From Saprospiraceae bacterium UBA2365 (GTDB lineage Bacteria > Bacteroidota > Bacteroidia > Chitinophagales > Saprospiraceae): a DNA stretch of 64,000 nucleotides. Made by a program: the position numbers and the translations under genes. Numbering within the stretch: the first letter of the stretch is position 1; the number at the start of each line of letters is the position of its first letter. Under the pieces are notes generated by a model. It did no database searches. It saw only the letters and a list, made by a program, of their open reading frames with translations, and was not told the origin of the DNA. The stretch is from NCBI GenBank assembly GCA_002344345.1, contig DDTL01000069.1, positions 1-64,000 on the forward strand, written 5' to 3'. This document shows positions 27,840 through 37,388 of the stretch, in pieces.

Positions 27840-27949
27840 TAGAAGCCCGATATTTGGATTGTTAGCTTAAGAGAAAATTAGAAAGCGTTTTTTAGCAATA
27901 TTTAGCCTTGTTCAATGCAAAAAAGGTTCAATTAATTCAAACTGCAGGT

Positions 27950-30568
27950 ATGAAAAATCTGGTCATTTTAATCATTTTACTGATTTCTCAAATATACGGT
28001 TTCTGCCAAACCGAACAAAAAATTCCCTTTTGGGATCATTCCATGACTTTTGAAAAAAGGGCTGAAGATTTGGTTTCGCGTCTTAGTCTGGACGAAAAGG
28101 TTCAGCAATTAATGAACCATGCTCCGGCGATCGAACGATTTGGAATTCCGGCTTATGACTGGTGGAATGAAGTGCTACACGGCGTGGCAAGGACACCTTT
28201 CCATACAACTTCCTTTCCTCAGGCCATCGGGATGGCAGCAACCTGGGACACCGCATCCCTTAAACTTATGGCACATTATGCTGCACTCGAAGGAAGAGCT
28301 GTTCATAACCGTGCAATAGCTCTCGGCAGGACCGGAGAACGATATATGGGATTGACATACTGGACCCCAAACATCAATATTTTCCGTGATCCTCGTTGGG
28401 GTCGTGGTCAGGAAACTTACGGAGAAGATCCTTTTTTGACCGGCAAACTGGGTGCAGCTTTTGTCCGGGGACTCCAGGGAGACGATCCGAAGTATTTAAA
28501 AGCTGCGGCCTGTGCCAAACATTTCGCTGTCCATAGTGGCCCGGAACCAACCAGACACTCAGATAATATCTATCCTTCTGCTTATGATCTTTGGGACACT
28601 TATCTGCCTGCCTTTAAAGAACTGGTGACAAAAGCCAATGTAGAAGGTGTGATGTGTGCCTATAACGCATTTCGCGGACAACCTTGTTGTGCCAGCGATG
28701 AATTGATGCAACAAATCCTTAGACAGCAATGGGGATTTGAGGGTTATGTCACCAGTGACTGCTGGGCATTGAATGATTTTTTTACGTATCACAAAACCCA
28801 TCCGGACAAAATACACACAGCAGTAGATGCATTGGTCCATACTACGGATGTGGAATGTGGCAAAGATATTTTTCTTTCACTTTCGGAAGCAGTCAGGTCC
28901 GGTTTGGTTCCCGAGTCGCAGATAGACAGCGCCTTATACCGTCTGTTCATGACACGATTAAAACTCGGTATGTTTGACCCAAAGGAAATCGTTCCGTATG
29001 CGATGATCCCGGACGAGGTGATCGAATCGCCAGCGCACCGTGACCATGCAGTGAAAATGGCCAGCCAATCAATTGTTTTGCTTAAAAATGATCACAACAC
29101 CTTACCACTCAGCAAAAATTTGAACAAAATTGTCGTTTTCGGACCCAATGGCGATAACAGAATTTCCATATTAGGGAACTATAACGGCACGCCTTCCGAT
29201 CCCATATCTGTTGTGAACGGGATGAGGAGGAAACTGAAAGAGACGGAGGTGATATTTGAACAGGCAGTAAATTTTACCAATGATACCCTGTTGGTTTCGG
29301 ACGAATTTTCCAGCTGGTTGGATATGAATGGTTTTCACGGATTTAAGATAGATTTTTACAACGATAGGAACTTGTCCGGTGATATTGTCCAAAGTATGTA
29401 TGTCCGGAACATTAATTTTTTCTGGACAGATGGACAATCTCCTGCCAAAGAGGTAAACAGCAATTATTTTTCTGCAAGGATGACCTCTTTTCTGAAAACA
29501 AACGCTGATCAACCGTTTTATTTCAATATTGAAGCTGACGATGGCTACAGGATATGGATCAATGATTCATTGTATGTGAACGCCTGGGAACGGAACCCTG
29601 GGGGCGCTCAACAATTTTCATTTGTTGCCCGGGCAAATTCAACCAATAAGATCGTTATAGAGTATTACCAGACTGAAGGCAATGCAATGATCCGCTTCAT
29701 GAGTGGTCATTATCAAAAAACGGATTTCGATGCGATCATTCAGCAATATGCCGATGCCGATGCTTTTATTTTTGCAGGCGGTATTTCTCCTCAACTGGAA
29801 GGTGAAGAAATGACCGTTCATTCTCCCGGATTCACTGGCGGAGACCGAACTACCATCGCTTTGCCGGAAATCCAGTCCAGCTTTCTTTCAAAGCTCACAA
29901 AAAGCGGCAAACCTGTTGTTTTTGTCATGATGACAGGTAGTGCATTGGCAATTCCTGAGGAGGACAAAACCGTTCCTGCGATCATCAATGCCTGGTATGG
30001 AGGTCAGGCTGCGGGTACGGCTATTGCGGATGTGCTGTTCGGCGATTACAATCCGGCAGGAAGATTGCCTCTGACATTTTATAAATCGGATAAGGATTTG
30101 CCTGATTTTAAAGATTATAGCATGTCCAACAGGACTTACCGATATTTTAAGGGAGTACCGCTGTATCCTTTTGGATATGGATTGAGTTATACTACTTTTG
30201 AATATAAAAATCTGAAAGTCAGTGGCCGCGTGACCAAAGGAAATGATGTTACTATACAGGCAATGGTTAAAAATACGGGCAATTTTGATGGTGAAGAGGT
30301 AGTCCAATGTTATATTTCTCACAAAAACGGAACATTCCTGAAACCGATCAGGGCGTTGAAGGGTTTCCGAAGAATTTTTTTGAAAGCGGGAGAAAGCCAA
30401 TTGATCACTTTTGTGCTCACACCGGAAGATCTAAGTATTGTTTCGGATAAGGGCGAATTGTTTCAGCCTGAAGGAGAGATAACGGTCAGTGTTGGCGGCG
30501 GCCAGCCGGATATCCCCGGAAAAACAAGTAGCAACGTGCTCACAACGCGAATATCAGTCAACAGGTAA
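27950..30568 (+). CDS. GH3 glycosidase with PA14 insert, probable beta-xylosidase
   Basis: An 872-residue secreted glycoside hydrolase. I take the ATG at 27950, which gives a clean signal peptide, instead of the upstream TTG at 27908. The order is a GH3 TIM barrel with predicted nucleophile Asp270 in VTSDCWAL, a GH3 C-terminal domain interrupted by a PA14 domain (about 480-600, YFNIEADDGYRIWINDS), and a FnIII-like end (about 765-860). The YWTPNINIFRDPRWGRGQETYGEDP segment is typical of xylosidase/arabinosidase-like GH3 members. Following xylose genes, it probably releases xylose from oligosaccharides in the periplasm. Substrate is inferred. Confidence 0.92.
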   Translation: MKNLVILIILLISQIYGFCQTEQKIPFWDHSMTFEKRAEDLVSRLSLDEKVQQLMNHAPAIERFGIPAYDWWNEVLHGVARTPFHTTSFPQAIGMAATWDTASLKLMAHYAALEGRAVHNRAIALGRTGERYMGLTYWTPNINIFRDPRWGRGQETYGEDPFLTGKLGAAFVRGLQGDDPKYLKAAACAKHFAVHSGPEPTRHSDNIYPSAYDLWDTYLPAFKELVTKANVEGVMCAYNAFRGQPCCASDELMQQILRQQWGFEGYVTSDCWALNDFFTYHKTHPDKIHTAVDALVHTTDVECGKDIFLSLSEAVRSGLVPESQIDSALYRLFMTRLKLGMFDPKEIVPYAMIPDEVIESPAHRDHAVKMASQSIVLLKNDHNTLPLSKNLNKIVVFGPNGDNRISILGNYNGTPSDPISVVNGMRRKLKETEVIFEQAVNFTNDTLLVSDEFSSWLDMNGFHGFKIDFYNDRNLSGDIVQSMYVRNINFFWTDGQSPAKEVNSNYFSARMTSFLKTNADQPFYFNIEADDGYRIWINDSLYVNAWERNPGGAQQFSFVARANSTNKIVIEYYQTEGNAMIRFMSGHYQKTDFDAIIQQYADADAFIFAGGISPQLEGEEMTVHSPGFTGGDRTTIALPEIQSSFLSKLTKSGKPVVFVMMTGSALAIPEEDKTVPAIINAWYGGQAAGTAIADVLFGDYNPAGRLPLTFYKSDKDLPDFKDYSMSNRTYRYFKGVPLYPFGYGLSYTTFEYKNLKVSGRVTKGNDVTIQAMVKNTGNFDGEEVVQCYISHKNGTFLKPIRALKGFRRIFLKAGESQLITFVLTPEDLSIVSDKGELFQPEGEITVSVGGGQPDIPGKTSSNVLTTRISVNR

Positions 30569-30579
30569 AAACCAACTTT

Positions 30580-31155
30580 TCAGGGTTGATTGGCCATATT
30601 GACCTGTTCTATCAGCATTTGCCATGGATTTGCGGCGTTGTCATATTCATATAAACGGTATTTTTTGATCAATCCGATCAGGATTTCTGCATACCTCGCG
30701 TCTGTAGCATATCCGCAATCTTTCAGACCTTTTGCCCATGCATTATAATCATTCATATCCAATTGAAACAAAGCATTATATCTGCTGGATGACCTTAGAA
30801 AATTAGATCGATCTACATAGGATTCTACAACAGTATCATACGCCCTGAAACACGATTGTACCAATTCACCTTTTTTGTTGAAATCATCATCATAATGCAT
30901 ATAAGTCTGTCCTTTCCAATAGGATTTGCATTTGATCCCAAAATGGTTATTGGCGTTTTTTGCCAATGGGCTGGCTCCGGCATTGGACTCATGCAAAGCC
31001 TGTGCCAGTGTTATGCTGGCAGGAATTCCCGATCTGTACATCTCTGCAATGGCCAAATCCTTATACTGGCTTACATAATCCAGTTTTCTCACATCCTCAG
31101 CATTATAGGTATTCAGCGTTAAAGAAGATATCAGTAGAATTAATATCAAATTCAT
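30580..31155 (-). CDS. Glucosaminidase-domain peptidoglycan hydrolase
   Basis: A 191-residue secreted protein: signal peptide, then a GH73-type glucosaminidase domain with the predicted catalytic Glu in ALHESNAGASPLA and the conserved NNHFGIKCK. It cleaves glycan strands of peptidoglycan. It converges with the GH3 gene, with 11 bp between stops. No LysM or other anchoring repeat is present, unlike many relatives in Bacteroidota. Confidence 0.9.
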   Translation of the reverse strand: MNLILILLISSLTLNTYNAEDVRKLDYVSQYKDLAIAEMYRSGIPASITLAQALHESNAGASPLAKNANNHFGIKCKSYWKGQTYMHYDDDFNKKGELVQSCFRAYDTVVESYVDRSNFLRSSSRYNALFQLDMNDYNAWAKGLKDCGYATDARYAEILIGLIKKYRLYEYDNAANPWQMLIEQVNMANQP

Positions 31156-31870
31156 CGAGTTTAAGTATTAAATTAATTATCCACAAGTTCTAAACATTCT
31201 GTACAAAACTTCCTCATTTTTACCATAGAAAACCAACAGCCATACTCAAAAACCTGTACCATCAGCTTTTGCATATTGACCAGGACTTGCTAAAAACAGT
31301 AACAATTATTTTTGTAGTCAGTAACCAGAGAATACAAAAATAACTCCGTCAAAACCTTATGCCGGCACTAAATGAATTGTTGCCGGCGCGATTCAAAATC
31401 CATAGTACCCCTGCGCATTCCTCTGTTGATCAAAGATATGACGAGGGTTCATCAGCAGGCAGTAACTTAAGATCAAGTCATTTTTTCCATAGAAACATGT
31501 CGTTGTCTTGTCCATCTCATGCAAATGCCTTGCCATTAACATGCAGGAACAAAATTCGTGCCAGTACATCGAAAATTAATGTTCCATTCCTTCCGATACA
31601 CATGTTAAATCGTATAAATGTTTGATAATAAATTGATTTTCAATTAATTAAATGTTTAATAAATATTAAATTTGTTTTTGAACCAGAGATGAATTTTAGA
31701 CTATTTTCATTGTATGCTCTAACATTTTCACATAATCCCTTTATTTGCCCAGGGTGGAATCGATATCTAATGTCTGACCTCTGCCTAAAAAAAGCAAAAA
31801 TTCATATTGCAATCCTTTTTTTTGTCATTACTTTGTAGCCTTATTTTTTTGAGCATTATCCACATCTAAA
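31156..31870. other. 715-bp non-coding region with two perfect DnaA boxes
   Basis: This gap holds TTATCCACA at 31177-31185 and again at 31856-31864, both on the plus strand and both perfect matches to the E. coli DnaA box. An AT-only-like stretch lies at about 31621-31675, and a GC-rich inverted repeat GCCGGCA (31361-31367) / TGCCGGC (31381-31387) lies between. I see no convincing coding frame. It could be a replication origin or a DnaA-regulated upstream region; the evidence is motif-level only. Confidence 0.45.
31807..31835 (+). promoter_or_regulatory. Possible promoter of the PurF-like gene
   Basis: TTG (31807-31809) and TTACTTTG (31828-31835, one mismatch to TAnnTTTG) are 18 nt apart. 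The resulting leader would be about 30 nt and would include the second DnaA box. The imperfect -7 element keeps confidence low. Confidence 0.3.
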
Positions 31871-33766
31871 ATGAGTGATCCAATAAAACACGAGTGCGGT
31901 CTGGCATTCATACGACTTCGTAAACCATTTGAATACTACTACCATAAATATAAAACTCCTTTTTACGGTCTCCAAAAATTGCAGCTTCTGATGCAAAAAC
32001 AGCGTAACAGAGGTCAGGATGGTGCCGGCATCGTTTCGGTAAAAATTGATCCTACCCCGGGAAACACCTACATCGACCGGGAAAGAACCAACCAATCGAA
32101 CTACATACAGATACTTTTTGATGGTATTTATCAAAAATTTACTGAGCTTGGTCATAAGAAGCAACAAGACATCGAATTTCTGAAAAACAATCTGCCTTTT
32201 ATGGGCGAAGTGCTGATGGGACACCTTCGATATGGCACACATGGCAGCAATTCCATCAAAAATGTCCATCCTGTTCTGCGCAAAAACAACTGGATGCCCC
32301 GGAATCTGGCGCTTGCCGGCAATTTTAACCTGACCAACGTAAGCGAGTTATTTGATGAACTCATCTCTTATGGTCAGCATCCTCATATGATGTCCGACAC
32401 CATAACGATTTTGGAAAAAATTGGACATTTCCTCGATCTGGAAGTAGAGAAACAATTCAGAAATTTTAAATCGGAGAATTATAATACGCAGACCCTTTCA
32501 GCAAAAATCAGCGAGCACCTCGATATCGGGGAAATCCTTTCAAAGGCAAGCAAAAGCTTTGACGGGGGTTATGTAATCGGTGGAATCATCGGCAACGGAG
32601 ATGCATTTATTTTGAAAGACCCTTCAGGGATCAGACCTGCCTTTTATTATTATGACGATGATATCGTGGTGGCTGCATCCGAAAGACCTGCCATCCAAAC
32701 CACTTTTGATGTGAAGGTAGAAGATATTAAACCTTTAGGAAGAGGAAATGCACTGATCGTCAAAAGTAACGGGAATGTTCAGGAAGTCTCTGTCAATCCT
32801 GCTGCAGAGAACAATGCATGTTCATTCGAAAGGATCTATTTCTCCCGTGGAACCGATAGGGATATCTACCTGGAGCGTAAAGAGTTGGGAAGAAAGCTGA
32901 CGAACAAAGTGCTGAACGCCATCAACCATGATTTTGAGAATACCGTTTTTTGCCATATCCCCAATACCGCAGAAGTCGCCTTTCGCGGGCTGGTAGAAGG
33001 CATGAACTGCGCTTTAAATCAAATTAAAACGGATCAGATCCTCACCTTGGGTCAACAACCGGACAAGCAGGCTTTAATTTCCGTACTGAATAGCAAACTG
33101 CGGATTGAAAACCTGGTAGTGAAGGATGCAAAAATGAGGACTTTTATTTCTGATACCAATACCAGAGGTGAACTGGTGTCGCATGTTTATGATGTCACTT
33201 ACGGCATTGTCCGGGATCACTTCGATACCCTGGTGCTGATCGATGATTCCATTGTGAGGGGAACAACACTGAAAGACTCCATCATCAGTATTATTTCACG
33301 TCTGGCGCCCAAAAAGATCCTTATTCTGTCCTCTGCACCACAGATCAGGTATCCTGACTGTTATGGTATTGATATGTCCAGAATGAATGAATTCGTAGCG
33401 TTCAATGCCCTGCTCAATTTGCTGGCAAGAGACGGTAAAGAAAACTTACTGACTGTTTGTTATGAAAAATGTAAAGCCCAGGAAAACATACCTTTTGATG
33501 TTCCCGTTGAAAACTATGTGAAAGCGCTGTACGCTTCTTATACGGATGAAGACATATCTGCTGAAATTGCCAGAATCGTCACCCCTGAAAGTGTTTCCAT
33601 CCCGGTTGAGGTGATCTTCCAGACGGTGGAAGACCTGAAAAGTTGTATGCCCGATCATCCCGGCGTTTGGTATTTTTCCGGAGATTTTCCCACAAAAGGC
33701 GGCACCCGTGTAGTCAACCGCGCTTTTGTCAATTTCATGGAAAACAAAAACGAACGGGCATATTGA
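31871..33766 (+). CDS. PurF-like amidophosphoribosyltransferase, long form
   Basis: A 631-residue protein with an N-terminal class II glutamine amidotransferase domain and a type I phosphoribosyltransferase domain. The nucleophile is probably Cys9 in HECGLA, which implies removal of an 8-residue propeptide as in Bacillus PurF. NRGQDGAGI and RYGTHG are glutaminase motifs, and LIDDSIVRGTT is the PRPP-binding motif. Classical PurF is about 470-500 residues, so this form has about 130 extra residues in internal and C-terminal segments. It should make phosphoribosylamine for purine synthesis, but the divergence leaves some doubt. Cysteines at CSFERIYF and CYEKC may relate to the Fe-S ligands of Bacillus-type enzymes. 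Confidence 0.87.
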   Translation: MSDPIKHECGLAFIRLRKPFEYYYHKYKTPFYGLQKLQLLMQKQRNRGQDGAGIVSVKIDPTPGNTYIDRERTNQSNYIQILFDGIYQKFTELGHKKQQDIEFLKNNLPFMGEVLMGHLRYGTHGSNSIKNVHPVLRKNNWMPRNLALAGNFNLTNVSELFDELISYGQHPHMMSDTITILEKIGHFLDLEVEKQFRNFKSENYNTQTLSAKISEHLDIGEILSKASKSFDGGYVIGGIIGNGDAFILKDPSGIRPAFYYYDDDIVVAASERPAIQTTFDVKVEDIKPLGRGNALIVKSNGNVQEVSVNPAAENNACSFERIYFSRGTDRDIYLERKELGRKLTNKVLNAINHDFENTVFCHIPNTAEVAFRGLVEGMNCALNQIKTDQILTLGQQPDKQALISVLNSKLRIENLVVKDAKMRTFISDTNTRGELVSHVYDVTYGIVRDHFDTLVLIDDSIVRGTTLKDSIISIISRLAPKKILILSSAPQIRYPDCYGIDMSRMNEFVAFNALLNLLARDGKENLLTVCYEKCKAQENIPFDVPVENYVKALYASYTDEDISAEIARIVTPESVSIPVEVIFQTVEDLKSCMPDHPGVWYFSGDFPTKGGTRVVNRAFVNFMENKNERAY

Positions 33767-33837
33767 ATGTTATGATCTTTCAGTCATTCCATTCCGGATC
33801 AGGGGAATAATTATCCTTTAGTGTTAAACATGGAATA

Positions 33838-33910
33838 ACCGGTGCTTCACCAAAAACTCAGAACCGGAGGGTTCAAATATGGGTTGCCCCTGGTTTCAAC
33901 CCGGTGGATC
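33838..33910. repeat. Degenerate intergenic palindromic element
   Basis: A GC-richer patch in the gap 33767-33994 contains GGGTT (33869-33873), a second GGGTT (33881-33885) and AACCC (33898-33902), within a pattern like ACCGGAGGGTTCAAAT that resembles the element at 20399-20462. It has no coding potential. Confidence 0.45.
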
Positions 33911-33994
33911 TGATTGAAAATGTTTGTTTTTTATTGTAAATCAATACATTAAATTTCAGATCTGAGCACCACAATTTATCAAAAATGAATGTAT

Positions 33995-35623
33995 TTATTT
34001 TAAAGCATCATCCTTGCTTCCAAAATAATCATCCAGTTTTTTCCACGCTGCCTCTTTGGATCTGTCCAAAACCGGAGTGAGACTTTGCTGACCTGGAAAC
34101 TGCTCAATATAAACCGTTGTTGACGGAAATGCAAAGCGTATCTCCAGCGCTTCAGCCAGTTTCATTGCCATAAGTATCAGTTTTTCTTTTATGGCGAGCT
34201 CTTCGTCAAAATTCTTAGTATCAATGTGCACCCTGAACAGGATGTCGATGGAATTCGGACCTATCTCAGATAAGTAGATAAAGCAATTGTCATTTGATAC
34301 TACCGGATGTTCTTTAACAATACGTTTGAGTCCTTCCAGATATGCTTCAATCAATGCCGGCGGTGTGTCATACGTGATTGAAAACGTGGTTTCATGCAGG
34401 CGGAATTCCCTGATACCCATATTGACCAGATTTGAATTGATCAGGATACCATTGGGTATGGAGACTATGGAAGTGTCTTTGGTCATAACCCTGGTAGATC
34501 TGAAACCTACCTCTTTAACGACCCCTTCCACTGAATCAATCTTAACAAAATCACCTATATGAAATGGTTTGTCCAGAAAGATCATCAGCGAACCGATCAG
34601 GTTGCCGACCGCTTCCTTTGCTGCCAGAGCAATGGCCAGACCACCGATGGAAACCCCGGCGATCAGCGCGGTCACATTGACATTGAACAGGCTTAAGATC
34701 TGGAAAAAGGCGCCGATCAATATGAACAGCCGGATGATCTGGCTGACGATGGGAACCAGCTGATCGTCCAATTTATTTTCCGTTTTTTCAGCATAATTTC
34801 TGAAATACTTAATTAAAAAGTCAACGATGCGCATCAGGAAGATGGTCACAAATACGATGATCACAAGCTCCAGGAACCGTTGCAGAAACATATTGGTTTT
34901 AACTGAAAACTGGAATACCGGGATAAAAAACCGGGCAAAAACCATCAATATCATCAAACTGAAAATGTGGCTCGTTCTTCTGATCAGCTTTTTGTCAGTC
35001 ACATCAAAATGAAGGCTGATCCGGCTGATCCTTCTGATCAAAAATCCTGAAACCAGCCTGAGCAATAAATATAACATCGCGGATGCGGCAAAAAATATAA
35101 GTATACCCAGGTATTGCCACAAATACACACCCAGAAATTTCTTTCCGCTTTGATGTTGTACCAGGTTGATCAACACATCGGTTCCAAAAGGATACGTTTT
35201 GGAATGCAACCCGGGAATTGCACCAATCGTTTCCTCTGCGTACTGCCATTTTTTGCCCTTTTTTTCCAGGTATACCATGGGCAGTTCTTTGGGAAAAGGA
35301 AAAAACACATATTTTTTGCTGATGCTGTCAAAATAATTTGGGTCATCGGGTATCTTGCTCATGGAAACATACAATCCTTTCCCATCGTAAATTTGTTTGA
35401 GCTGAATTGCCCGGTCAATGATTTGTTTGTCCCTCAACCTGAAATCCAGGGATCTGGCGGATTGTTTCGCATCATATGTATCCTTTTGGAGGTAAAACAA
35501 ATGGTTGTAAACTGCGCCATTGGGGCTGGAAAGATCATTGCCTTTATTGGCAGCAAAGGATAAAGTCAGCGTGAACAAGATAATGGCAAATAATGTCGGT
35601 ATTTTTATGAAACATTTTTTCAT
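33995..35623 (-). CDS. MscS-family mechanosensitive ion channel
   Basis: A 542-residue membrane protein: signal peptide, a periplasmic domain of about 140 residues, then several transmembrane helices. The MscS core follows, with the pore helix in VTALIAGVSIGGLAIALAAKEAVGNLIGS and the beta-domain segment FHIGDFVKIDSVEGVVKEVGFRSTRV. It would open under membrane tension to release solutes in hypo-osmotic shock. It is larger than E. coli MscS (286 residues) because of the extra N-terminal domain. It appears monocistronic. Confidence 0.93.
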   Translation of the reverse strand: MKKCFIKIPTLFAIILFTLTLSFAANKGNDLSSPNGAVYNHLFYLQKDTYDAKQSARSLDFRLRDKQIIDRAIQLKQIYDGKGLYVSMSKIPDDPNYFDSISKKYVFFPFPKELPMVYLEKKGKKWQYAEETIGAIPGLHSKTYPFGTDVLINLVQHQSGKKFLGVYLWQYLGILIFFAASAMLYLLLRLVSGFLIRRISRISLHFDVTDKKLIRRTSHIFSLMILMVFARFFIPVFQFSVKTNMFLQRFLELVIIVFVTIFLMRIVDFLIKYFRNYAEKTENKLDDQLVPIVSQIIRLFILIGAFFQILSLFNVNVTALIAGVSIGGLAIALAAKEAVGNLIGSLMIFLDKPFHIGDFVKIDSVEGVVKEVGFRSTRVMTKDTSIVSIPNGILINSNLVNMGIREFRLHETTFSITYDTPPALIEAYLEGLKRIVKEHPVVSNDNCFIYLSEIGPNSIDILFRVHIDTKNFDEELAIKEKLILMAMKLAEALEIRFAFPSTTVYIEQFPGQQSLTPVLDRSKEAAWKKLDDYFGSKDDALK

Positions 35624-36504
35624 TGTATGGAGTTTTACAGGTCTACAAAGATAGAGAATAAATTGAAGATTTTCGGTTCAGGATAGAATCACAATAAAGT
35701 TATTGAGTAAGATCCGGTTTCGCTGTGCATCATCGCACCGTTTTTAAAGAAAGGATTTCTTCTTGCTGCTTCCTCCCCCTAATTAATCCGCCTGCGTAGT
35801 GTCATCCCGACCGTCGGGAGGGGGCTTATTAGAAAAAATTTTAAATTCCATCTATCCTGATGCCCGCTACACACGATCAGGATAGACCCGACCAACGAGA
35901 GGAATCCTTTTCTCCTTAACCTTCCCTCTCCGCACCCTAACCCCATATGACGCTAATGGTCAGGTCAGTCTTCAGGAGGAACTCCAACCCCAAAACTCAC
36001 AACTCGCAGATTGCCTCTCCGCCCCCTAACCCCTCCTGACGCTAAAGGTCTGGACAGGCTTCAGGGGAACCCCAACCCACCACACCCGATACACTCACTC
36101 CTCAAACCCTCACACTGTGGGTTGCTGCACCTCTTTTAGGAGGCTGGGAGGCAGTTGGGCAAAAAACTTCACTCACCTTCCCCTGCTGCCCCCTAACCCC
36201 CTATAGGGGGAACTCCAGCCCACACCTCCGTACATACTCACTCGCCAAACCCACACACCGCGGGTGGCTTCTCCCCTTTAGGGGCCGGGGGCTACAGTGC
36301 CGCTCAAACTCTTCTTTTTTCTCGTTTTTAATGTGTCTCTGATTTTCCCTCTCTGCCCCCTGACCCCCTACAGGGGGAACCCCAACCCACCACACCCGAT
36401 ACACTTTCTCTCCAAACCTACACACTGTGGGTGGGCTCTCCCCTTTAGGCAGCGTGTCATGACCGAAGCGTCTTGAGGCCGGGGGCTGCAGTGCCGCCCG
36501 AACC
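35624..36504. repeat. Palindromic repeat field, left of DUF559 gene
   Basis: This non-coding stretch contains a perfect 10-bp hairpin CTATCCTGAT (35852-35861) / ATCAGGATAG (35876-35885) and four partial or full copies of a repeat of about 130-160 bp, at about 35918-35995, 36015-36150, 36180-36310 and 36348-36505. Each copy starts with a CTGCCCCCTAACCCCCTATAG-type block, has an ACACTGTGGGTGGCT-type middle, and ends in CCCCTTTAGGGGCCGGGGGC. Two copies carry a micro-insertion of about 30 nt in the first palindrome and one carries it in the last. Open frames here are accidental. Confidence 0.85.
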
Positions 36505-36882
36505 CTATTTTTCCAACTCCTTTAAAATATCCAGTTTCACTCTTTCAATATCATTTAAAATATCATCATTTTGAAACCTTATTATAGTGATCCCGAATTC
36601 ATTCAATACCTCAGTTCTTTCCTTATCATATATTTCCTGACCGGGTATTTCATGTATATTTCCATCCAATTCAATTCCTAATTTTGCTTCATGACAATAA
36701 AAATCAAGGATGAATTTTAAAATCGGATGCTGCCTCCTGAATTTATTCCCTCCAAGTTTTTTATTTTTTAGCACTTCCCATAGTTCCTTCTCTGCCTGTG
36801 TCATCCTGTTTCTGAGCTCTTCTGCCCTTCGAAAAATCAATGCATTAGCGCCTAAAAACATATTATCTTTATCGACTTCCAT
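36505..36882 (-). CDS. DUF559 endonuclease-like protein
   Basis: A 125-residue DUF559 protein of the PD-(D/E)xK/Vsr-like nuclease superfamily. The motif order is TQAEKELWEVLKN, FRRQHPI, FILDFYCHEAKLGIELDG (acidic catalytic residues), then IIRFQNDDIL. The target is unknown. It is embedded in a field of palindromic repeats on both sides, a setting I associate with DUF559 genes in Bacteroidota; the pairing suggests the gene and repeats may move or be maintained together. Starts at Met1 or Met8 are both possible. Confidence 0.88.
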   Translation of the reverse strand: MEVDKDNMFLGANALIFRRAEELRNRMTQAEKELWEVLKNKKLGGNKFRRQHPILKFILDFYCHEAKLGIELDGNIHEIPGQEIYDKERTEVLNEFGITIIRFQNDDILNDIERVKLDILKELEK

Positions 36883-37290
36883 TTGTGTTTAATGTTAATT
36901 TTTCCTACGTTTTATTTTCCCCTGCTGCCCCCTAACCCCCTATAGGGGGAACTCCAGCCCACCAAGCCCGATACTCTAACTCTCCAAACCCTCACACTGC
37001 GGGTGGCTGCACCTCCTTTAGGAGGCTGGGAGGCTGCAGTGCCTCCCAAAATCTACTTTTTACTCTTTTTGATCGTATTTTACTGATTTTCCCCTGCTGC
37101 CTCCAAACCCCCTATAGGGGGAACTCCAACCCACCATTCCGCACACAGCACTCTTCCGCACACACTCAAACCCCCAAACCCTCACACTGTGGGTTGCTAC
37201 TCTCCTTTAGGCAGCATGTCATGACCGAAACGTCTTGAGGCCGGGGGCAGCAGTGCCGCTCGAACACCTCCTCTCCCCACCATTCCGAAA
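36883..37290. repeat. Palindromic repeat field, right of DUF559 gene
   Basis: Two more copies of the repeat described left of the gene, at about 36920-37053 and 37091-37265, each with the perfect palindrome CCCCCTATAGGGGG (36936-36949 and 37108-37121). The second copy has the micro-insertion (about 37210-37240) inside its CTTTAGG/GGGGC end. No gene is seen. Confidence 0.85.
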
Positions 37291-37321
37291 AAGTAAAAAA
37301 AATTCGACCGCCCAAGGCGGT
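37291..37321 (-). terminator. Rho-independent terminator of the first FISUMP gene
   Basis: On the minus strand a stem ACCGCC-TTG-GGCGGT (plus 37307-37321) is followed by CGAATTTTTTTTAC. This is a textbook intrinsic terminator about 70 bp after the stop of the FISUMP gene. A second hairpin around 37330-37356 (AACTCCTTGCCCTG / CAGGGAGTT) lies between the stop and the terminator. Confidence 0.85.
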
Positions 37322-37388
37322 ATTTCATAACTCCTTGCCCTGCAGGACAGGGAGTTTAAGTGTCAAAATTATCAAATATATCAAAGTG

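Noticed and set aside
31359..31625. 88-codon plus-strand frame in the DnaA-box gap
   Set aside because: No motif, no start context, and it spans a hairpin; more likely non-coding.
36201..36425. 74-codon minus frame in the repeat field
   Set aside because: It runs through two copies of the palindromic repeat and has no family features.
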